From Trissonchulus latispiculum (lineage: Eukaryota > Nematoda > Enoplea > Enoplida > Ironidae), in assembly GCA_030248195.1 (NCBI GenBank), contig JASAND010020115.1, positions 1 to 64,000 of the forward strand: a stretch of 64,000 nucleotides of DNA, given 5' to 3'. The first letter of the stretch is position 1; every line of letters starts with the position of its first letter. Position numbers and translations under genes: made by a program. The notes under the pieces are model-generated. The model was given only the letters and a program-made list of their open reading frames with translations, made no database searches and was not told where the DNA came from. This document shows positions 55,301 to 63,681 of this stretch, one piece after another.

Positions 55301-58300
55301 ATATTTGTAATGTATGTAATGTATGTAATTTCGCCACATCAGGTTCAGAACAGATGCGGCAAATTCTGAGAGCCTGGCTATATGCTATCGGCAGCTTGTG
55401 CTGTGCCGGATGACAGGACCCAAAATGCAGGTATTGCCTGGTGTCGGTAGGCTTAATATAGAGATCAGTCACTAACAAACCGCTCTCTTGTGATTTCAGA
55501 GATCATTGTCACGATTTAACTGATTTATTGGTGTCTGTGATCGACGGTGCAACAGATGAAAACATCAGAAAGAAGAAAGGAAAACGGTGGATTAGCCAAC
55601 TTTGTACGGACTATCCTCTCAATTTAAATTGGGAACATATCCTTCGTTTCAACAAGTCCCCACCTTCCGAGTCTGACATTGTTAGCATCCATTCTACTGA
55701 ACACAGGAGCGCCCCCCGGCCTTCCCAGGTCCCCCTTCCTCCCGGAAGTGTCCAACGTGCCCCCCTGTCCCCCGAATTTTTAGCCTGCCCTCCCATTCGA
55801 ATACGGAATCCAATAGCCCCTCAGGAACGTTTGCAGCGAGTGATAGCCAGGAGTCGCCTGATGAAGGGACCACGTCGGTTCCGAAACCGGTCGCGTGATT
55901 AAGGTTGGTTAGATTTCTGGGTGTCCACGTTTTGATATTTTCCTATTCTCATTGATATCTATGCATCCCCCGTGGATCCGTGGACTGGTGTCTGTTTTGA
56001 CTCTTTATTATTCTGATATATATAAGTATGGTTAAACGCAGTAAGGTAGAGTTAAGATTTTGCTACTACCGAGAATTTGAAGGAAACCATTTTCTTAAAA
56101 GGATCACTTGAAAATTCAGAAAAGCACAACTTAAAATGTAGAAAACCCAACACGTCAAGGAGTCTGAAAATGGCAAATTTGTTAAATTTTTGTCTATAGA
56201 TGTAGGAAAATAACCATACGCATGGACACCTATTTAACAGTAATTTATAAAAAAACATATATATAATTATATGTATATACATATACGTAATTATGGTTAA
56301 ATTAAAAAATCCATTTAACCTGACATACATAAAAATTAGTTAACAAAATATCAACGTCTACTGATTCGGGTTCAGTTGAATATTAAGGTACACGGGGGTC
56401 TTGGGGCGGCAGCCCCCAGTAAAAGCCACACTCTTAACACAAAAATTCGCTTCTACAAATTAATTTTGAGCGCTCCAGGCATTGATATTTTAGTTTCAGT
56501 AAAATTTCCTTTGGTTCGTTAACTGAAAAAAAAGATCCGGATCCGGATGGTTTTTCTGCCGGATCCGGATCCGGACCTGCAATATCCGGCAGGATCCGGA
56601 TCCGGATATCCGGTCGATCCCTAGTATATACCTAATAATGTTTCATGTATATATATATATATATAAATCAGTTTATGCCTTTATTTTTGCTGTATCCCAG
56701 TTTGTTTTTCGCCATTCATAATCATCAGAGGTCAATGCTTTGTGCCTCTGTGTCTCACTGCTGTTATCTGAATCTCTACTCAAAAGCTCTACTACAATGT
56801 GTTAAATCATTGCTCTAAATCCACTACAATATTGCTTGTATCTGTGTGTCGGATCGGAACCTGGGTCAGAGTTTTACATAAGTCTGAAGGAAGTTTATGC
56901 TAATCCTCCAAATCACACGATGTGTGCTGCTCTCTCGCTCTCGCTTTCTCGCTCTCTAAGCCTTCCACCTACCCGCGAATCTTTGCTCGGCTAAATCCAA
57001 GACGTGCTCTAATGCTTTCTTAATGCTCACCACCTTTCCGATCAGTGTATCTCTGTCTCAAACGTCATTGCTTTTTCTTTTCAGTCAGTCAGTGGTAAGC
57101 AGTTGTTCTAAAGTTTGTCAGCAGTCTTCTTTGAATGAAGTCTGTTTGACACGGGGAAATTTTTTGAATTTTTTCAATTTTTATTATTGTTTTTGGAAAT
57201 GACTTGCGTACTTCTTTCCTTCTTATTGGTTTTCCTATCCTTTGAGTTAGTATAATATGGTTTTTGCCTACTGTCTATTACAGTAAAAAGCTTGGATTAT
57301 AATGGGAGCCAAATTGTATATTTGGCAAAGAGTAGTGTCCATTGACTAGAAGTTTAGCGACAAAAGTGTTACATATATACTCTTAAATTTAGTTTATTGA
57401 AACTGTCTGTTAATCACTGTCAGTCAGTATATACTCGATTGGTCATAATTTTTGAGTCTTACTTTTTTCAGGACGCAGTTCGCTACGAGGATGGACGCGA
57501 CCTCCACGGGCATCGTATTGTGGTTGAGTGGGCCAAGGGACCCAACTATCATTCCTATCGTGATGCTAATGTACGTGTTACTTTTTTGTTGATTTTTGTG
57601 GGGGGGTCTGGCTTTTCCTGGGCCAAAATTTCTGGGGGGGGCGGGACGTTTAAAATTTTGAAATAAGGGTAAATTAGGTGGGATGAAATGTTTCTGGAAG
57701 GGGGGGCGCTAAAGCTAGTAAAACGAAATCACTATTCTAATTCTGTCTCTGATCTATGATGTTGATCTACACAAACAAGCATATGTCTGAGGATTGTTCT
57801 CCGTGCTGATTCCTTTTCACTAAACACTGAGATCAGAGTAGAGTTATTAGTTGGTGTTTTTCCTTTTTTTCAATTTTTCCTGGGATTTTGACATTATTTG
57901 GGTGGCTGTAACCCAAATAATAAGTACAAAGAAATTGTCAGTAGCCACTCAAGAGTGTAGGACACACCAATACTGGTTCTTTCCATTTTTGTTTATTTTA
58001 TTTTTAGTTTTTTTATTTATTTCAGCGTATTGTGTGCGACTACTGCGGGCGTACTGGTCACTATTATCGCGAGTGTCGCAAGTATCTGGAACGACGTCGC
58101 AATTCGGACAGACGGTAAGAATCCTTCTGCAATATGCATCCTTTATGGCATTGATTATCTGATTTCAACAAAGTTGTTCTGGGATTACATATTTTGTGTC
58201 TGTACGCTTTGCATCAGAGCTAGCTATCATAGTTCAGGGTATTTTTTAGGGATTGTTTCCCGGGGGGGGGGAGAAATTTTCGGGGAGGGGAAAGATTTTT

Positions 58301-60350
58301 TGCAAAAATGAGCCAAAAAAATGGTGGCGTATTTTGCATGATGAAACACAAAAAGTTCTCAAAAATCCACGATTTCAGCTAAAAATAGCCATGTTTACGA
58401 AAAATCTCCGGCGACGCCGGAAAATTTACAAAAATTTGACCATTTATGGAAAAATGTAGACCTCATTAAGGGGGATGCCCAAAATCCCGGGGAGGAAGGC
58501 ATTTTCGGGGGGGGGGCCGCCCCCTGTAAAAATACAATGTACCCTGATAGTTTAACCTTCAACTTCGAATGGTTGGAAATTGTCCTGGTACAAGTAGGTT
58601 ACATATGTTGCTGTCTGAAGGTATGTAGCTGAGCTGCTAGAGATGCGAAACTCGGCGATTCGATTCCCATCGCGTCCCGGTCCCCCACTATTTACTACGT
58701 CAGTTCTTTCAATCCTGATTTCAACCTTTCACACTTTCCTATAATATTGATTATGATTTTTTCTTGATTTCAGTTCTCGTTCTCCATCGCCACGCGGTGG
58801 TGGTGCGGGGGCTGCTGGAGGGAAACGGCGCGGCGGCGGACGCGGCAACAGATCTCGCAGTCCTAGACGGTACGATTGACTTTCTTATAGCAAAAACACA
58901 CCTTTCTGGCTTATCCCTTGGCAGTTTTCTGTATGGGGGGGGGGGGGGGGCTCACCCAAAATGAGGGGGGGGGTATATTTTTAGAAAATGTTTTCTATTT
59001 TTTTGTGTACAAACTGCTAGAAATCGCTAAAAATGGCTAATTTTAGGTGTTTTTAAGCTGAAATAGCGAAAATTTAGTCACTAAATCCGGCGAAGCCGTA
59101 AAGTTTTTGAAAATTTAGAAAATTTAGGGTAAAAATAGTAAAATTTGGCAATTTTTTTGGTTATGGGGGAGGTCTTAATTTATGGGTGTGGGTCGCCGAA
59201 TGGGGGACCCCCACACCCCCCCCCACTAAGGGTTAAGCCAGCCTTTATCATTGATGGTTCTTCCACATTGCAGAAGTGTGTGTAGGTCCACCCGTCGTTC
59301 TTTCTCTGTTTGTGTGGTCTATGATGTATGTCAAATACAACAAGCATATGTATGATGTAGTCCGTGTGAACAATACTTTTGTTGTGCAACACTGACTTAA
59401 TGAGTTAACCATTTTTCATGGCTGAGACTGCCTTGCTGTGCTTGGAACTTGTAAATTTGTTTGTTTCAGTTTAGTTGTGTGGCCATTGGTTTACTGAGTC
59501 GTACAGATATTTTTCCTTTGGTGGCAATTAATTTTTGTTCTTTTTTTAGCAGCCGTAGTCGCTCCGATTCCAGAAACCGCAGCTTTTCTCGCTCCCGGTA
59601 GGTTTTTTGTTCATTTTTAGACTTTTTTAACCTTATTTTTTCCTCGTTGTAGAGTTTCTGACTTTTACACACCTAACACCAGACATGTGCAGGGGGGGGG
59701 AGATTCCGGGGAGGGTGAGCCGGCGGCAGCAGGCCGCCGGAGAACTGGATTTTTTCGGTTTTTTGACCAAAAAACTGGAAAAATCCGGATTCTGGGGGGG
59801 GTGAGGGACCCCTCTGGGGGGTGAGCTCCAGGTCTGTGGGGGGGGGGTGAAACCCCTCCCCAAGCACATGTATGCCTAACACCACCGCCAAAGGTACAAA
59901 AAGGTGGTGAAGATATAGCTATGGGAGAATTGCTTTGTCATGGTTTGGTTACCTGCCGGTGCTCATTCCCGGCCCTACCCGTCCGGATAACGCAGACAGC
60001 CCACCCAGAGGCTTTGAAATTCGAAAACTATTTGGAGATTGTGTCCGTCCACTCGCCGTTGTCGACGAAACGGGGGGATACTTTTATAGCTATCCCACTA
60101 CAGTGCTGCTCAGGCTCACTCTGTTTCGTACAAAGGAGGTCTTTGCCTTAGTGGCTGTAGGCTGCAGACAGGCGTTTTTCATTATTTCTTTGTACGTCCT
60201 TGTATCATTTCGTAGATCCGTCTTCTAGCCTGCGTTTACCTCATGTTCTTGACACAGTGTGATAAACTAGTGTACAATATAATATATGCTTAAGGTGTGA
60301 TATTGATGACGTTTGTTTTTTTCAGAAGCCGCAGTTCTGGAGATAAGTAA
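52188..60350 (+). CDS. SR splicing factor, copy 3 (complete, 7 exons)
   Basis: Exons 52188-52314, 53347-53399, 57472-57570, 58026-58114, 58774-58869, 59550-59597 and 60326-60350 give 178 residues. The protein differs from copy 2 only by Ile for Leu at residue 56, on the helix after RNP1. Coding differences elsewhere are third-position (for example CGT/CGG Arg, GGA/GGC Gly). Introns differ strongly: intron 1 has a SINE and a MITE, intron 2 the 2.7-kb hAT-like element with a Penelope-like insert, and introns 4-6 one MITE each. All splice sites are intact, so I take it as functional. Confidence 0.93.
52378..52745. mobile_element. 368-bp MITE with ACTCGA end arrays, intron 1 of copy 3
   Basis: Ends CCAGTTTCATAAAAGTTGTC and, reversed, CCAGTTTCATAAAACTTTGT. 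ACTCGACTCGA-type words lie inside both ends. It is flanked by CCGAGACCGAGA words on both sides (52368-52378; 52757-52770), perhaps an outer element with its own array. Absent from copy 2. Confidence 0.65.
52889..53250 (+). mobile_element. tRNA-derived SINE in intron 1 of copy 3
   Basis: Same family as 36085-36445: box B GGTTCGAACCC at 52930, CCCTTGAGCAAGGGACTAAG at 52970, GGCTCCAGCCAACCCAGCT, and tail AAGCACCGGCACCCTATA. The head is degraded at its 5' end. Absent from intron 1 of copy 2. Duplication not clear. Confidence 0.8.
53347..53399 (+). CDS. copy 3 exon 2
   Basis: 53 bases, residues 43-60; ATT codes Ile56 where copy 2 has CTT. Acceptor aaattttag, donor gtaaag. Confidence 0.92.
54850..54915 (-). 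ncRNA. hammerhead ribozyme motif, left arm
   Basis: Mirror of 55845-55910 on the minus strand, with CTGATGA at 54896-54902 and GAAAC at 54873-54877. Same sequence, so same predicted fold. Confidence 0.55.
54858..55232 (-). pseudogene. GIY-YIG endonuclease-like fragment, left arm
   Basis: Open frame of 124 residues on the minus strand; the alignment could start further upstream (RDHCHDLTDLLVSVID). Motif E18-x2-W21-I..L.T.YP..LN resembles the end of the GIY-YIG domain of Penelope-like elements, with the Glu present. The rest is Pro/Arg-rich and ends over the ribozyme, so the C-terminus is probably not a real domain. Confidence 0.45.
55528..55902 (+). pseudogene. GIY-YIG endonuclease-like fragment, right arm
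   Basis: The sense copy of the same frame. It differs by Gly for Glu at residue 18, the residue that aligns with the conserved acidic position before W-I, so this arm would lack it. No upstream reverse transcriptase; a dead 5'-truncated fragment. Confidence 0.45.
55845..55910 (+). ncRNA. hammerhead ribozyme motif (type I), right arm
   Basis: Core CTGATGA (55858-55864), stem II GGGACC/GGTTCC with loop ACGTC (55866-55882), GAAAC (55883-55887), palindromic stem III ACCGGT (55886-55891), and cleavage triplet GTC at 55890-55892. Stem I pairs GCG/CGC next to the core and AGCCA/TGGTT further out. One extra A sits between CTGATGA and stem II, which may weaken activity. Short palindromic stem III is typical of Penelope and retrozyme hammerheads that act as dimers. 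Confidence 0.6.
57472..57570 (+). CDS. copy 3 exon 3
   Basis: 99 bases, residues 61-93, same protein as copies 1-2. Acceptor ttttttcag, donor gtacgt. The next intron lacks the MITE remnant seen in copies 1 and 2. Confidence 0.92.
58026..58114 (+). CDS. copy 3 exon 4 (zinc knuckle)
   Basis: 89 bases; C97, C100, H105 and C110 all kept. Acceptor tttatttcag, donor gtaaga. Confidence 0.92.
58235..58546. mobile_element. 312-bp MITE in intron 4 of copy 3
   Basis: Ends CAGGGTA and TACCCTG, flanked by ATAGTT on both sides (58229-58234; 58547-58552); copies 1 and 2 are empty. Contains CCGGCGACGCCGG hairpin and G/C runs. Duplication length (6) is uncertain by a base or two. Confidence 0.75.
58774..58869 (+). 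CDS. copy 3 exon 5
   Basis: 96 bases, residues 123-155, same protein as copies 1-2 with several synonymous changes (TCT CGT TCT, GGT GGT GGT). Acceptor cttgatttcag, donor gtacga. Confidence 0.92.
58906..59241. mobile_element. 336-bp MITE in intron 5 of copy 3
   Basis: Ends CTGGCTTATCCCTT and AAGGGTTAAGCCAG; CCTTT on both sides (58901-58905; 59242-59246). Copies 1 and 2 read ACACCTTTATC without it. Same terminal word and 5-bp duplication as 19541-20272. Confidence 0.8.
59550..59597 (+). CDS. copy 3 exon 6
   Basis: 48 bases, residues 155-171; two silent changes against copies 1-2. Acceptor tttttttag, donor gtaggt (weaker than GTATGT in the others). Confidence 0.9.
59680..59874. mobile_element. 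195-bp MITE in intron 6 of copy 3
   Basis: Duplication CCTAACAC at 59672-59679 and 59875-59882. Ends CAGACATGTGC and GCACATGTATG. It interrupts the candidate alternative terminal exon that is intact in copies 1 and 2. Confidence 0.8.
60326..60350 (+). CDS. copy 3 terminal coding exon
   Basis: SRSSGDK and TAA at 60348-60350; GGA for GGC at Gly176. Acceptor tttttttcag. Confidence 0.88.
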
Positions 60351-61065
60351 AGCGAATGTGGAGGGCGGCATCAAAAATTGGTGGTTGGCCTTGGTGCCAG
60401 AAAAGGCAGACCATAGCCTAGAGACTATCACAAAACATTGTGGTTTTGTCCAACTCTTTTACACACGTTTACTATGTATGTATGAATTGTTGTGTTTAAG
60501 TATATATGTAATGTTTTATAATTGTTCCCGTTCTTGTTATCGTTGTAATACGTACGTACCTATGCGCTATTATGTCTTGTTTATAGTATTACGTATTTGA
60601 GGTATATAGTTGGTGTCCGATGAAAAATACAGTTCCAACACATTGTAGTTACCTCATTCGTTTTTGGTAGTTGGTCTTTTTCGCTTGAGCGAATGAGCGT
60701 ACGTTTTCTCATTTCTGATGTGACTGACAAAGGCTTTTTTACGGTTTTGGTCGGGAGCTTTTTTGTTTTTAAAGATTGAGATGTTGTTTTCTAGTTGTCA
60801 AAAGTTGAACTCCGCGATTGCTTAAATCATGATTTGCAAGAATAGGATCAGTGCAAGATCTAGCGAAAGATATTTAATACATGTTGAGTATAAAACGTAG
60901 TTCTTGTATGCTTTGTCTTTGTTGTATCTGTTGTCTGTTTTTGTGAGTAAAACAGCTGTGTTGAATTAAGGCACTAAAATTAGTGGTATCTGTTAGAATA
61001 GTTAGCCCAGCATCTCTGTGATTGGATTTGAACCTTGAATTGAGAGGCTGACTGAATTAGTGGTC
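60351..61065 (+). other. 3' UTR/3' flank of copy 3
   Basis: Diverged match to the flanks after 2968 and 37824; similarity stops near 61065 where TGACTGAATTAGT is followed by unrelated sequence. No clear AATAAA in the matching part. Confidence 0.4.
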
Positions 61066-61847
61066 AGCGAATGAACGCACCTAACTTGTTTTTGTAGCAT
61101 AACGGAATGAATGCATTCATCTTTGTTCCCTGTAGAAACCAACCCCAGTTTTAGCGAGTAGCATCCAAAAACACCATGCGAGCAATAGACTAATACTCCC
61201 CTTAGTAACATGTCTAAACTCTCTTTTCTGAAGTATACACATTTTGAAAGAAAATCATATACTACTCCAGTTGCAGACACCCATTTCTAGCTGTCCTTCC
61301 TTTAAAACATTGGTTCCATGTTTTCGGCTGACTGTTTTTGAGGGGAATGTAGTGTCATGAAGCAGCGCGTTCGGAGTTATCAATCCGTCTGAGTGATTTC
61401 TGTTAGGTCTGGTGTCGGATAGCGTGTTTGCCTGGAACTTAAACGGACCGTTCAACCCTAACTAAATGGGTCGGTACGTATGATGGACCCTTGCAACACG
61501 CAAAGGGATTAGCCGTGGACTGCTCCTAGGATCTTAACTTCGATTTTCGATCAGATGAACGTTGGAATGTGTTAGCAAAAATCGGCCCGGCCTGCTGCTC
61601 CAAAAACCGGGCCCGAACCGGAGGTCAACTTCAAGAATCAAAATATATATCTTTCCTCTGTTTGAAAGTTTAGAAACTAAGATAACTGATATATTATACC
61701 TTAGCACATATAACTGATACATAGTCTTCACTGTTTAGTATGAATTTCGTTCATTCTATATTTCTTGTCGATCTCCAGCAAAATTTTTCAAATTATGCAA
61801 GTTATAATTTTTAAGTTTTCCAATGGGAACCAAATGTTTTGTCTTAA
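61066..61847. other. unassigned non-coding sequence
   Basis: No supported gene and no match elsewhere in the window that I can see, apart from a short GGCCCGG/GGGCCCG patch at 61585-61620 like the GC-rich end arrays of other elements. Confidence 0.4.
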
Positions 61848-62853
61848 GGTGCTGGTATCCTTTTGTGCAGTGCTTTTGTGGTGATTTTTCGAGACGCTAT
61901 AACTTTCGCAATTTTGGGAGTTGGAAAGAGTTTTATACATCGCTTTAAAGCTTAATCTGGACATTCACAAGAGCTTACGAAACCAGCAATATTACCAAAA
62001 GATTAGCAGAAATTTTCTGACATGCTGACACCTGACAGACTGCATATAGACCAAAAATTTTTGAACATCGATTTCTCAAAACTGTACAATCGGCCAAAAT
62101 TTCTTCTTGTGCCATGATATGAAGGACATGTGGCCGAGGGACATTTTTTGGATTTGGCTCAACAAGTCTCATTACTCAAGAAAATCCGGCAAATGTGCGA
62201 TGACACGAAATTTCGCAACTTTGTATTCAGTTTTCTCGCAACTGGAAATGTTTTAGCTGAAACCGAGAAAAAGGTCCCTCCGTAATAGTACGAATTTTCA
62301 CCCAGCCCAAAATCACGCAAATCCATTGGGTAGTTTTTGAGAAATCGATGTTTAAAACAAAGTAATCGCAGTTTTGCAAAAAAAAATGGTTTTTGGGCCA
62401 AATCTCTAGCTCAAAGCAACGAAGTCCAGCTAATAGGCATTGATAAAATGGGCAATTAAACCACGTATCAACTGAGTATAAATAAACGAAAATTGTCCGT
62501 ACAATTTGGCAGCAATTTTGAAAAAACTTATTTCCTCGAAAATGGCCGTTTTTTGACCCCAAAATCGTTTTTGGCTTATACTGACTTAACCACTAGAGAT
62601 AGCTCAATGCTTGTAAAAGCAAAAATGTTTGTTTTTGTACCCTCTTTCCATCCATAACAATCAATCTGATATATCGACTATCTGCTGAGAGTATAATGCC
62701 AAAAACCGAAAATTTCTTATCTTTTCACCTAAAAATCTGGGACTGGTCCCAGAATGTTAAAGAGCACCAAAATAGCTTATTTGGAAAGTTTCATCCAGTT
62801 TCTAAAGAATTGAAGCCTATAGGGTCAAATTTACACAAAAGGAAACCATCACC
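61848..62853. mobile_element. 1.0-kb TTAA-type element, second copy
   Basis: TTAA at 61844-61847 and TTAC at 62854-62857 (one change). Ends GGTGCTGGTATCCTTTTGTG and inverse of GGTGATGGTTTCCTTTTGTG, a diverged form of 25188-26166. No transposase frame. Confidence 0.6.
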
Positions 62854-62854
62854 T

Positions 62855-63150
62855 TACGTCTTAAATTTCGCTAAAAAGTTGCACATGGGTTTTCAGGGTC
62901 GCTGAACACGAATCTAGAATAATATATATTTTTGATCCAACTTTTCGTTAGCTGTACACGTTAAGCTTAACACTAACATGATTATAGCTGGAAAATTTTA
63001 TCGAAAAGCGCTTTTTAGATTCGTGTTCAGCTATGATGTATCTTAAAATTCCTTATATATACACACGTAAAATTGAACACAAAACATTTTTGGTTCCCTT
63101 TGCTCATGCTTTGAAAACCCTCATTCATCAGTCAGAATTTCATATATAAG
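62855..63150. repeat. diverged fold-back relative of 42217-42808
   Basis: Core words GGTTTTCAGGG, CTGAACACGAATC, TTATCGAAAA and GATTCGTGTTCAGC line up with the centre of the 592-bp fold-back. Outer arms have decayed. Confidence 0.5.
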
Positions 63151-63159
63151 GCGGAAATT

Positions 63160-63681
63160 CATTAGTCAAAATCTAAATTTTAAAATATATAAATTGAACT
63201 TTCTTTTGCCAGAAATTAATTAGAATTTCGTAAGTCAGAATTTTATTTTCCTGATATCTTTAAAATTGGAATCTTTGGTTGCGTTGGTTTCACAATCTTT
63301 GTAGGGCCCTTCAGAGTGGAGTAGAATTAAAATTAGCTCTTTTAATTCGTTTTACTCCAGTTAAGGCTGACTTTACCTCCTGAAACTCTCATGAGAAGGA
63401 TCGAGTTAAACTTAAAGCGATTTACTATTCAACTCTTTCGCGAGATTCTCGTCCCTTCCGCGCATACTTTACAAACTGTTGAGGTTGAAAATGAGCGTGG
63501 TTTTGTCAGCAGGTTTTGTCAGATACCTTTTTCACAGCCCACTTTTGCTATGCCCTGGAGAGAGCTTTCAAAAATAGTTTCTTTCTGCCGTTTTTCATCT
63601 AGAGTCTTCAAGCTGATGAGAAAGCTTGACGAAAACTGTACCATATTTGAGTATTTAATTACTGAATTTGGGGCTCTCTGG
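63160..63681. other. diverged non-coding block of duplication unit 3
   Basis: Traces of 23330-24530: CTTTCAAAAATAGTTTCT at about 63567 (24435), AAAACTGTACCAT at 63634 (24478) and GGGGCTCTCTGG at 63670 (24519). Shows the third unit extends at least to here. Confidence 0.5.

Larger units (their letters stand above)
54809..55951. repeat. 1.14-kb near-perfect palindrome
   Basis: Arms 54809-55305 and 55455-55951, 497 bases each, spacer 149 bases. I noticed a single difference between arms (it changes Glu18 to Gly in the encoded fragment). Such a structure should extrude or stall replication, so its survival suggests recent origin. Confidence 0.92.
54811..56015 (+). mobile_element. Penelope-like element remnant with inverted partial copy
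   Basis: Flanked by 15-bp ATATATATAAGTATG (54796-54810; 56016-56030); the sister element 51054-52088 lacks it. Two features point to a Penelope-like retroelement: a GIY-YIG-type endonuclease C-terminal motif (WI..L.T.YP..LN) and a hammerhead ribozyme fold downstream. A 5'-truncated copy on the + strand preceded by an inverted piece of itself is a known arrangement for this class. No reverse transcriptase is present. Confidence 0.6.
53935..56623. mobile_element. 2.7-kb hAT-like element with GGATCC end arrays, intron 2 of copy 3
   Basis: Duplication GTATATAC at 53927-53934 and 56624-56631. Ends TAGGGATCGACCGG and inverse; (GGATCC)n arrays at 53947-54008 and 56535-56612. Apart from the 54811-56015 insert it is collinear with 51054-52088 but longer (about 1.47 kb). 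No transposase. Confidence 0.9.
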
